From Kingella potus (GTDB taxonomy: Bacteria; Pseudomonadota; Gammaproteobacteria; Burkholderiales; Neisseriaceae): a stretch of DNA of 64,000 bases. The position numbers and the translations under genes are program-made. Positions 34,212 to 40,547 of this stretch are shown one piece after another; positions within the stretch are counted from its first letter, which is position 1, and each line of letters starts with the position of its first letter. Where the stretch lies: the NCBI RefSeq assembly GCF_900451175.1, contig NZ_UGJJ01000002.1, forward strand, positions 186,001 through 250,000, given 5' to 3'. The notes beneath the pieces were generated by a model. It was not told the DNA's origin. It saw only the letters and a list, made by a program, of their open reading frames with translations, and ran no database searches.

Positions 34212-34327
34212 GAGCAATTTGGGATGATAAGTCTGGAACAATTGTAATTAGAGACCCAAATTCAAAAGATGGTGGAACAGCATTTAGGCCAACATCAGGA
34301 AAAACTTATTTTGATAAGCAACAGTAG
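34211..34327 (+). pseudogene. Second copy of the cassette 2 toxin end
   Basis: Immediately after the Imm8 stop the frame reads RAIWDDKSGTIVIRDPNSKD, GGTAFRPTSGKTYFDKQQ and stops. It matches the last about 38 residues of cassette 2 (AYWDDKTGTIVIRDKNSDDG). The junction cuts the toxin in mid-domain, a recombination scar between cassettes. Confidence 0.8.
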
Positions 34328-34335
34328 GCTTGATT

Positions 34336-34557
34336 ATGAATATAATAAATTTTGAAAAAAGCAATATTATTATTTCTTTAACAAAAGAAGAACTTCAACT
34401 ATTTAGCTCCCTTGTGATTGAAATTTATGCAGGTGTATGCATCGATGCAGCAGAGTTTGAAATTGTGTCAGGAATTCGCAATCCCAAATTGGTACAAAAA
34501 TTAGAGCAACAGTTAATTGAAGCATATGATTTACTGGACGAAAGAATTGATAGTTAA
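34336..34557 (+). CDS. Predicted immunity protein (paralog of 32357)
   Basis: The 73-residue protein (MNIINFEKSNIIISLTKEEL) is homologous to the immunity protein of cassette 2, with EIYAGVCIDAAEFEIVSGIR in common. It follows the partial toxin end by 8 bases. Keeping the immunity gene while losing most of the toxin is typical of polymorphic toxin loci, since it protects against sister strains. Confidence 0.72.
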   Translation: MNIINFEKSNIIISLTKEELQLFSSLVIEIYAGVCIDAAEFEIVSGIRNPKLVQKLEQQLIEAYDLLDERIDS

Positions 34558-34622
34558 TAATTTTTTTAAATATGGAAAAATGTTAAATTTTTCTGTTGAC
34601 AGTACCAATTATGAGCATCTGA

Positions 34623-34706
34623 CATGAGAAAACGCACAATGCTGGATACAGTGAATCTCATGATGCAGCAGAGAAAAAGTGGACAGGAAATCCTTGGAAA
34701 AAATAA
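34623..34706 (+). pseudogene. Toxin-tip fragment 4
   Basis: A short frame HEKTHNAGYSESHDAAEKKW, TGNPWKK ends two bases before the next ATG. Position and composition suggest the last residues of another toxin tip. The family cannot be named. Confidence 0.5.
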
Positions 34707-34707
34707 A

Positions 34708-35052
34708 ATGATAATCAAGCATGATGGAAGTATACATAAGATTGCTAGAATGACTGGAAACCAACATAATTTTTTAGAAATAACTCTATCAGATACTTCC
34801 AATTATTTGAAAATTAATCAATTAACTATTAATAAAGAAGAAAATATCATAAATATTTCCCCAGAAGAAGTTAAATTTTATGTAAAACAAGGTGTTGATT
34901 TGATTTATGAAAAATATAAACGGAAGTTTTTTATTTCCGCGATTTCTTTTTGTCAATCAGATAGCCAGCCTTCAAGTATCTACTCCTTCCTTGCATTTCA
35001 TTTACTTGAAGATATTATTAAAAATGAAAAACGAAATGATTATTCAAAATGA
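34708..35052 (+). CDS. Predicted immunity protein of cassette 4
   Basis: The 114-residue protein (MIIKHDGSIHKIARMTGNQH) is AT-rich like its neighbours and starts right after toxin fragment 4. The frame is open back to an ATG at 34624, but the later start fits the toxin-immunity spacing seen in the other cassettes. No family recognised. Its 3' end overlaps the start of the next small gene by 29 bases. Confidence 0.6.
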   Translation: MIIKHDGSIHKIARMTGNQHNFLEITLSDTSNYLKINQLTINKEENIINISPEEVKFYVKQGVDLIYEKYKRKFFISAISFCQSDSQPSSIYSFLAFHLLEDIIKNEKRNDYSK

Positions 35053-35185
35053 ATTTAATTTATATCCTAGTAAACAGCACGCGATTTTGAAAGCGTACAG
35101 CTTCGGCATTGATGCGCTGGCCAGCGATGAGCGGCAAAATTTAGAAACCGTGATTGCTGCTCTAAAAGACCTCATTCACGCATAA
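35024..35185 (+). CDS. Small hypothetical protein at the end of the maf array
   Basis: The 53-residue frame (MKNEMIIQNEFNLYPSKQHA) ends YSFGIDALASDERQNLETVI followed by AALKDLIHA, a plausible amphipathic helix. It overlaps the end of the upstream gene and is followed at once by a terminator. It may be a fragment of a larger immunity gene. Confidence 0.45.
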   Translation: MKNEMIIQNEFNLYPSKQHAILKAYSFGIDALASDERQNLETVIAALKDLIHA

Positions 35186-35212
35186 CAAAAGCCCCGATTT
35201 GGGGCTTTTGTT
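35184..35212 (+). terminator. Terminator closing the maf island
   Basis: AACAAAAGCCCC, loop GATTT, GGGGCTTTTGTT. Strong stem with T-rich tail. Confidence 0.88.
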
Positions 35213-35264
35213 ATAATACTGACAACCGCGCTCATACAGGCGGCCAAGGTGAGTGGGGATAACA

Positions 35265-35294
35265 AAAAATCCCCGCGCCAACGGGGATTTTTTG
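35265..35294 (+). terminator. Second terminator or attenuator after the island
   Basis: AAAAATCCCC, loop GCGCCAAC.., GGGGATTTTTTG. It lies between TTATAAT (35209-35215) and the small ORF at 35338, so it could also attenuate that ORF. Confidence 0.75.
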
Positions 35295-35337
35295 TGTGGT
35301 TCCTGCTCGGTTATCAACCAAATTTAGGAGTTGCACC

Positions 35338-35465
35338 ATGCAATTTAATGTCTCTTGGCAAAGGGGTAAATTGACGGTGGCATTTTCACTTAATGCTAGG
35401 TTCATCTTAGCGTTAGTGATGCTGTTTAGTCAATGGACCCGTCCACAACCAAAAAACGTAAGTTT
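35338..35465 (+). other. 5' part of a small hydrophobic ORF cut by a mosaic junction
   Basis: ATG with TTAGGAGTTGCACC ribosome site starts MQFNVSWQRGKLTVAFSLNA followed by RFILALVMLFSQW, a membrane segment. The frame runs on into DUS-rich sequence after 35465, exactly where identity to the 32.6-kb repeat ends, so its natural 3' end is probably lost. Confidence 0.4.
35419..35465 (+). repeat. 47-bp direct repeat, copy 2
   Basis: Matches 32609-32655 with two mismatches. It marks the right edge of the maf array and the start of Kingella-dialect DNA. Confidence 0.7.
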
Positions 35466-35544
35466 CCGCAATGCGGCAGACAGTTCCCCTCAACACCGCA
35501 AGCAGTTGGCAAACAAACACCCCATGCCGTCTGAAAAAAACCTA

Positions 35545-35718
35545 AGGCAGCCTGAAAGCGGTTTAAAACATTTTCAGGCTGCCTTTCAGACGGCATCGGG
35601 GATAGTCTGCATAGAGAAGCAGAATAGCGAAACGAAAACCAGTCAAGGCAGCCTGAAACCTTTGCCAGATGCGTCTTTCGCTTTACTGAAATCCGCTTCG
35701 CTTGTTTTCAGGCTGCCT
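35545..35718. repeat. Cluster of Kingella-dialect DUS
   Basis: Complete AGGCAGCCTGAAA words occur at 35545-35557 and 35646-35658, with complements at 35572-35584 and 35706-35718. AT-dialect copies (ATGCCGTCTGAA or its complement) are interspersed near 35525 and 35585. Confidence 0.8.
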
Positions 35719-35732
35719 TTTCCAGCGGCGCG

Positions 35733-36239
35733 TTATCGGCTGTGTTTTTTGCCTTGGCAGAATTTTTCGGCAAACGGCGGTTCGCCGTCGCTGCGTACCA
35801 CGTTGTACAGACCGGGGTGGAACACGGTGCCTTGTGGCATGGTGTCGGGCAGCTCGCGGCGCATTTTTTCCGTGGCGGCTTGGAATTCTTCGGGCGATGC
35901 CCATTGGGCAACGTTAACCAGTTGGAAGCGGCCGTCTGGGCGGATGGCGCGGTGCAGCTTGGTGCTGATGTAGCCTTTTTGCCGGGCGAGGAAGTCGCGC
36001 GATTTTTCCCATGATTGGATGGCGGCTTCTTCGCTGCCTTTGGGCACTTCAAACACGTTAATCAGGGTTACGCGCTTGGGGCTGCACCATTTTTCGCGCG
36101 CTTCCTGCGAAAAGGGCGAATGGTGCTTGCCGAAGCCTTTGCCGAAACGCGGCGCATCTTGTGCCACGGCAACGGCGGCAAACAATACGGCGGCGGCGGA
36201 TGCGCCTATCAGCGCGGTTTTTTTCAGATTGAACTTCAT
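35733..36239 (-). CDS. Exported antibiotic biosynthesis monooxygenase (ABM)-domain protein
   Basis: The 168-residue protein has a signal peptide (residues 1-26, AVAVAQ). The mature part contains an ABM-like ferredoxin fold: VTLINVFEVPKGSEEAAIQS, DFLARQKGYISTKLHR, FQLVNVAQWASPEEFQAA. ABM domains include heme-degrading and quinol-oxidising enzymes as well as structural ones; no catalytic residue allows a choice. A strong AGGAGTAACACC ribosome site is present. It is 3' of two membrane genes on the same strand and may belong with them. Confidence 0.82.
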   Translation of the reverse strand: MKFNLKKTALIGASAAAVLFAAVAVAQDAPRFGKGFGKHHSPFSQEAREKWCSPKRVTLINVFEVPKGSEEAAIQSWEKSRDFLARQKGYISTKLHRAIRPDGRFQLVNVAQWASPEEFQAATEKMRRELPDTMPQGTVFHPGLYNVVRSDGEPPFAEKFCQGKKHSR

Positions 36240-36311
36240 GGTGTTACTCCTATAACAAGGGGGTTGGAAAACAAGGGGGAAAGGGTTTCAGGCTGCCTGC
36301 TGCAACGCCGC

Positions 36312-36743
36312 CTACGCCATGCGCTGCAAAACGGCTTCGCCTTTGCGCTGGTGGAGCACCGTCATCGCGATGTGCCCGCCCACCAGCAGCAGCAACAGGA
36401 ACGCCAACGCGCCGTGTGCCGCGCCAAACGGGGCTTCAAACTGCCGCGCCATGCCCGATGCGGGCGCAGCAAACATCAGCGCATACAGCGCAAGGTGTCC
36501 CAGCTTGGCTTTCAGGCTGCCTTCGGGGCGGCGGCGCAGGTTTTTCAATGCCCAAAGAAAGCGGGCAAAAGTCATCAGCAGCAGCAATACGCCGGCGGCT
36601 TTGTGTGCGCCAATCAGAAATTTCAGGCTGCCGTCCAGATTCCATGCCAGCGCGGTGGCAAACATAAACAGATAGCAGGCGGCCATGCCCCAGTGGAACA
36701 GGCGGGTCAGCGTGCCGTAGCGGAGCGTCGTGTCGGGTTTCAT
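36312..36743 (-). CDS. Cytochrome b561 family protein
   Basis: The 143-residue protein has four membrane segments and the heme-binding pattern of bacterial di-heme cytochrome b561: RLFHWGMAACYLFMFATAL, IGAHKAAGVLLLLMTFARFL, LYALMFAAPASG and LLVGGHIAMTVLHQ. It would oxidise quinol or pass electrons from the membrane. The ATG at 36743 has AAAGGAACACAC upstream. It contains two coding Kingella-dialect DUS words, so the gene itself carries the foreign dialect. Confidence 0.87.
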   Translation of the reverse strand: MKPDTTLRYGTLTRLFHWGMAACYLFMFATALAWNLDGSLKFLIGAHKAAGVLLLLMTFARFLWALKNLRRRPEGSLKAKLGHLALYALMFAAPASGMARQFEAPFGAAHGALAFLLLLLVGGHIAMTVLHQRKGEAVLQRMA

Positions 36744-36774
36744 CGTGTGTTCCTTTGCTATTAAACTGTTGATA

Positions 36775-37212
36775 TTAAGCTGTTTTTGTTTTGACACAAC
36801 GCTTGGGGCAGCCCAAGCCGAGGCGGCGCAGGTGCAGGCTAATCATGGCAAGGTTTGCCGCGCCTGCCGTCAGTTCCAGCGTTTGAATGCCGTAAAACAG
36901 TGCGCCAAACTGATTGCTTTGCGCCAAATCATTCAGCAGCAGCGCACAGGGCAGCAGCACCAACGCGCCGTTCAAAGCGATTTTCGGCATCAGGCTGCGC
37001 GGCAGAGCCAGCTTTTTATTGCTGATGCCGCCCACCGCCATAATCGGCACAAACACAATCAGCGCGTAGGCAATCGCCTGTTTCACCGCCTGCACTTGGG
37101 CGTGTCCGAAAAACAGCTCGCTTATCAGGCTGCTGCTCCAAAAAGCGGCGATAAACAGAAAACCCGCGATGCAGGCGGCGGCGTGGATTTTGAATAAAGG
37201 GCTGCGGTTCAT
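36775..37212 (-). CDS. Four-helix inner-membrane protein
   Basis: The 145-residue protein has four hydrophobic segments (residues about 8-30, 42-62, 73-97 and 105-130) with conserved-looking His10 and a Cys/Lys-rich end (GLGCPKRCVKTKTA). No family is recognised. It ends 31 bases before the cytochrome b561 start, so both are likely transcribed from the divergent promoter at 37252-37280, possibly forming one redox membrane unit. Confidence 0.7.
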   Translation of the reverse strand: MNRSPLFKIHAAACIAGFLFIAAFWSSSLISELFFGHAQVQAVKQAIAYALIVFVPIMAVGGISNKKLALPRSLMPKIALNGALVLLPCALLLNDLAQSNQFGALFYGIQTLELTAGAANLAMISLHLRRLGLGCPKRCVKTKTA

Positions 37213-37251
37213 GGCTTTGCTCCGTGTGTCGTTGCGTTCAAGATGGAAACC

Positions 37252-37337
37252 AGTTTACAGATTGGGAAACAGGTTGTCAAATTCTAAGTGCGTAAAGAAC
37301 AGTAAAGATTGACAACCCGTTTCCGTATTCGTAAACT
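37252..37337. promoter_or_regulatory. Mirror-image divergent promoters with MarR-type operator
   Basis: The block 37252-37280 is, on the minus strand, TTGACA-N17-TAAACT. The block 37309-37337 is, on the plus strand, also TTGACA-N17-TAAACT. The two 29-bp blocks are inverted repeats matching at 24 of 29 positions (16-bp cores GGAAACAGGTTGTCAA and TTGACAACCCGTTTCC differ at one). One promoter faces the membrane/cytochrome genes, the other marR. Confidence 0.8.
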
Positions 37338-37375
37338 TATTTCCGTTTCCAACCACCACAAACAAAGGAACAAAT

Positions 37376-37819
37376 ATGGACACGCCGTCTGAAACACTCA
37401 GCCGCATCAGCACCGGAATTTTCCACGCCAACGGGCTGCTGACCGCATGGGGCGACCGCTTCGCCGCCGATTTGGGGCTGACCTCGTCGCGCTGGCAGAT
37501 GCTCGGCGCGCTTGCCCAAGCCGCCGCGCCGCAAACCTCGCCGCAGCTTGGCGAACGCATGGGCATGAGCCGCCAAGGCGCGCAAAAACAGCTCAACCTG
37601 CTGCTGGCAGACGGGCTGGTTGCCGCCGCCGACAACCCCGCCCACAAACGTTCGCCGCTGTATTCGCTCACCGCAGACGGCGCGGCGCTCTACGAAAAAA
37701 TCCACCTGCGCTGGATGCGGCAGGCGGAAGAATGGACGGCGGATTTGGACGCGGAAGAATTGGCGGCGGCGGAAAACGTGCTGCGGAAGCTGGCGGAGAA
37801 GGTTAAAGCGGCCGGGTAG
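37376..37819 (+). CDS. MarR-family transcriptional regulator
   Basis: The 147-residue protein has the MarR winged helix: LGLTSSRWQMLGALAQA-like segment, SPQLGERMGMSRQGAQKQLN, DGLVAAADNPAHKRSPLYSL and TADGAALYEKI. A good AAAGGAACAAAT ribosome site precedes the ATG. It is divergent from the four-helix membrane protein gene, with a large inverted repeat between them, so it probably represses itself and the membrane/cytochrome unit. Its first residues (MDTPSETL) are encoded by a near-DUS sequence. Confidence 0.88.
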   Translation: MDTPSETLSRISTGIFHANGLLTAWGDRFAADLGLTSSRWQMLGALAQAAAPQTSPQLGERMGMSRQGAQKQLNLLLADGLVAAADNPAHKRSPLYSLTADGAALYEKIHLRWMRQAEEWTADLDAEELAAAENVLRKLAEKVKAAG

Positions 37820-37904
37820 GGGGTGGGGGTAGGGGACGATGGGGGCAAACCGATGTTGTTTGAAAGATGCCGTCTGAAAAAGCAATTGGCAAAAGGCAGG
37901 GGCA

Positions 37905-38046
37905 GCCTGAAAACGGTTTTCAGGCTGCCGTTTTGGTTTCGCCGCAAACCTTGCAGGCTTTGGTCGCACGGCAACACGCTGCGCTGCAAACCCGCTCCGC
38001 CCGTTTTCAGGCTGCCTTTTGCCGACAGCATTTTCAGACGGCATCC
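37905..38046. repeat. Kingella-dialect DUS cluster upstream of sodC
   Basis: GGCAGCCTGAAAACGGTTTT followed by CAGGCTGCC is an inverted pair at 37911-37929. A further copy is at 38005-38017, and AT-dialect words flank the group near 37867 and 38034. Confidence 0.7.
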
Positions 38047-38184
38047 GACATTCCGCCACGCCGCTGTAAGGTTTCCACCGCCCGATGCGTCTAAACCCTA
38101 CGCCGCTGCACCATCATCGCGGCGCAAGCGGTGCCGCACACAAGCGGCGGCATCCCATTCTTAACCACCAACAAAGGAAAAACC

Positions 38185-38703
38185 ATGCAGAAAACCTTAG
38201 CAGCCCTGCTTTGCGCCGTCTCCTTGGGCGCATACGCGCAAAGCGAAATCACCGTCCCCGTTGCCCTGTTAAACGCAAACGGCGACACCCCGGTCGGCGA
38301 AATACGCATCAGCCAAAACAAATACGGCGCAATCTTCACGCCCCACCTGAAAAATATCCCCGCAGGCGTGTACGGCTTCCATGTGCACGAACACCCAAGC
38401 TGCGCCCCCGCCGAAAAAGACGGCAAACCAGTGCTCGGGCTCTCGGCAGGCGGCCATTGGGACCCGCACCAAGCCAACGCCCACAAAGGCCCGTGGGACG
38501 ACAGCGGACGCTTGGGCGATTTGCCCGCCTTGGCAATTGATGCCCGCGGACACGGGCAGCCCGTTCTCGCGCCGCGCATCAAAGACATCAGCCAACTGCA
38601 CGGGCATTCGCTGGTAATCCACGTGGGCGGCGACAATTACAGCGACCACCCCGCGCCGCTGGGCGGAGGCGGCGCACGCATGGCCTGCGGCGTTATCCGC
38701 TGA
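38185..38703 (+). CDS. sodC: Periplasmic Cu,Zn superoxide dismutase
   Basis: The 172-residue protein has a signal peptide (residues 1-19, AYAQ) and the SOD motifs GVYGFHVHEHPSC (His66, His68), SAGGHWDPH (His91), LGDLPALAID and LVIHVGGDNYSDHPAPLGGG (His146). Cys73 and Cys168 form the expected disulfide. It removes superoxide in the periplasm. It follows the marR gene after a Kingella-DUS-rich gap of 365 bases with no gene. AAAGGAAAAACC is the ribosome site. Confidence 0.95.
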   Translation: MQKTLAALLCAVSLGAYAQSEITVPVALLNANGDTPVGEIRISQNKYGAIFTPHLKNIPAGVYGFHVHEHPSCAPAEKDGKPVLGLSAGGHWDPHQANAHKGPWDDSGRLGDLPALAIDARGHGQPVLAPRIKDISQLHGHSLVIHVGGDNYSDHPAPLGGGGARMACGVIR

Positions 38704-38725
38704 TTTAGTTCACCACCCAAAGCAA

Positions 38726-38760
38726 CAGGCCGTCTGAAAACCTGCTTTCAGACGGCCTCT
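38726..38760. terminator. DUS hairpin after sodC
   Basis: CAGGCCGTCTGAAAACC with a facing AG-DUS; here the host dialect is used. Confidence 0.75.
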
Positions 38761-38846
38761 GCCATTGTTATCCATAATATAATCTGCAAACAAAACAAAC
38801 GCTTTGCGTTTTGCCGCCCACCCCGTTCCACCCACAGAAAGCCCAT

Positions 38847-39626
38847 ATGGATTACCTCAGCGACATGGCATTGTTTGTAGAAGTCGCCCAAGCCAACGGA
38901 TTCAGCCGCGCCGCCGCCAAGCTCGGCATCCCCCAGTCCACCCTGTCGCGCCGCATCGCCGCGCTGGAAGCCGCGCTCGGACTGCGCCTGTTCAACCGCA
39001 GCACACGGCGTTTGGAGCTGACGGGCGCAGGCGCATACTATCTGGAACGCGCCCTGCCGATTATTACCGAAGCACGCCTGCTGCACGGGCAATTGGACGA
39101 CATGCGCGTCTCCCTGCCCGTGGACATGGCGTATCAGATGGTCGCCCCACTGCTGCCCGAATTTGCCGAACGCCATCCGCTTTTGCGCATCGATTTTGAC
39201 GTAACCCCGCGCCAAGTGGATTTAATCAGCGAACCGTTTGACTTGGCAGTCCGCACAGGCAAACTGCCCGATTCGGGCTACATCGCCACCCCACTGGCAG
39301 CGTTTTCAGGCTGCCTTTACGCCGCCCCCAGCTATCTCACCCGGCACGGCGAACCCCAGTCGCCGCAAGACTTGGCAAACCACCCCTGCCTGCGCTACGG
39401 CGCAAACAGCCCCGGCATGATACGGCAGATGGCAGCGGCAGGCTTAGGCATTGCGCTATTGCCCGAAATACTGGTGCGCGAAGACGTGGCGCAAAGCAGC
39501 CTGAAAGCCATACTGCCAAACTGGCGCAGCGAAACCACCCCCGTCCACGCCCTCACCGCCACACGCCTGATCACCGCCAACGTGCGCGCGTTTGTCGGCT
39601 TTTTGCGGGAGAAATGGGCGGAGTAG
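38847..39626 (+). CDS. LysR-family regulator with a shortened effector domain
   Basis: The 259-residue protein has an intact LysR winged helix (FVEVAQANGFSRAAAKLGIP, STLSRRIAALE, RLFNRSTRRLELT) and effector lobes, but it is about 40 residues short. The gap lies between HPCLRYGANS and PGMIRQMAAAGLGIALLPE, where relatives have one more strand-helix unit. This looks like an internal in-frame deletion, so ligand binding is probably impaired. A coding Kingella DUS is at 39304. The start with MDYLSDMALF matches the family. Confidence 0.85.
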   Translation: MDYLSDMALFVEVAQANGFSRAAAKLGIPQSTLSRRIAALEAALGLRLFNRSTRRLELTGAGAYYLERALPIITEARLLHGQLDDMRVSLPVDMAYQMVAPLLPEFAERHPLLRIDFDVTPRQVDLISEPFDLAVRTGKLPDSGYIATPLAAFSGCLYAAPSYLTRHGEPQSPQDLANHPCLRYGANSPGMIRQMAAAGLGIALLPEILVREDVAQSSLKAILPNWRSETTPVHALTATRLITANVRAFVGFLREKWAE

Positions 39627-39631
39627 GCAAA

Positions 39632-39665
39632 AGGCAGCCTGAAAGGGTAGAGGCCGTCTGAAAAA
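39632..39665. repeat. Two uptake dialects side by side
   Basis: AGGCAGCCTGAAA (39632-39644) is followed after 5 bases by AGGCCGTCTGAAAAA (39650-39664), one word of each dialect. A related AGGAAGCCTGAAAG near 39682 pairs with TTTCAGGCTGTTTTTT to form a terminator-like hairpin. Confidence 0.65.
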
Positions 39666-39764
39666 CCGCTGCGCATAAAAAGGAAGCCTGAAAGTTTGGT
39701 TTTGTTTCAGGCTGTTTTTTAAACAGTAATATTTAACCGTGTTGTTTTTTAAAGGAGAAAACCC

Positions 39765-40400
39765 ATGCGTTTTGCACATTGGATAATTTTGATTGTTTTG
39801 CCGGCCGCTTCATTGGCACAGGCGGAAACCGTGGAATGTTATTGTGCGGACGGCCGGACACCGGTTGGCGAAAAGTGTCTGCTCCCGACAGATTTGAATG
39901 GGCAAACAACAAGTTTTGGCAATGCCATTTGTAACAGCAGCTATAACGACAGCAATGATGTGATCGAATCGGGTAATTATTCGGCAATTGCCGCCATTCC
40001 GAAGAAAGCCGATCCCTATCGTCCGTGGCTTCCCTCCGACCGCCACATATATTCTTGGAAAACCAGGAGTGAAATTTCTGCGCAACAAGCAGAATCGGCT
40101 GCTTTGCAACATTGTCGGGAAGGTACGCGCAGCAGAAAGCAAGAGAAAGATTGCAGGATTATTGCCAGTTACCACAACGCCTGCTCTGCCAGAGTAAGCG
40201 GCTATGTGGTGAAAAACGGCAAAGCCGTTTATAAGGAATATTTTAAAATTTCCAAGAAACCCAATGCCCATAATCTGGCACTTGCCGAATGCCAGTCGGA
40301 GCCGGGTACGATGAATAACTGCTGGGTTACCAGCACGGATTGTTTTATAGAGCACGGCATTTCGCGGACGAAAAAAATGCAGCGAATGCAAAAGCGGTGA
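39765..40400 (+). CDS. Exported DUF4189-domain protein
   Basis: The 211-residue protein has a signal peptide (residues 1-20, SLAQAE), a cysteine-rich N-terminal part (ECYCADGRTPVGEKC) and a DUF4189-like domain: YSAIAAIP, SAQQAESAALQHCRE, DCRIIASYHNACSARV, and HNLALAECQSEP. DUF4189 proteins are periplasmic and of unknown function. The basic tail (SRTKKMQRMQKR) is unusual. AAAGGAGAAAACCC is a strong ribosome site. Confidence 0.75.
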   Translation: MRFAHWIILIVLPAASLAQAETVECYCADGRTPVGEKCLLPTDLNGQTTSFGNAICNSSYNDSNDVIESGNYSAIAAIPKKADPYRPWLPSDRHIYSWKTRSEISAQQAESAALQHCREGTRSRKQEKDCRIIASYHNACSARVSGYVVKNGKAVYKEYFKISKKPNAHNLALAECQSEPGTMNNCWVTSTDCFIEHGISRTKKMQRMQKR

Positions 40401-40440
40401 GTTTTACCGTCGTGTAGGAAATGGGGAAGCATCCGTCAGA

Positions 40441-40483
40441 GAGGCCGTCTGAAAGCCGCAAAACGCGTTTTCAGACGGCCTTT
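40441..40483. terminator. DUS hairpin before pepN
   Basis: GAGGCCGTCTGAAAGCC with a facing DUS copy followed by TTT. Confidence 0.75.
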
Positions 40484-40547
40484 GCCTTTATGCCGCGCCG
40501 CCGAAAGGCTAGAATGCGCCCTTTCGTTTCCCGATTGAAAGCGTGCC

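Noticed and set aside
28380..35300. Prophage
   Set aside because: No phage structural, integrase or lysis genes are present; the content is a maf toxin island with an IS and a plasmid-type rep gene.
36015..36764. 249-codon plus-strand frame opposite the ABM and cytochrome b561 genes
   Set aside because: The minus strand has signal peptide, heme-binding and ribosome-site evidence; the plus frame has none.
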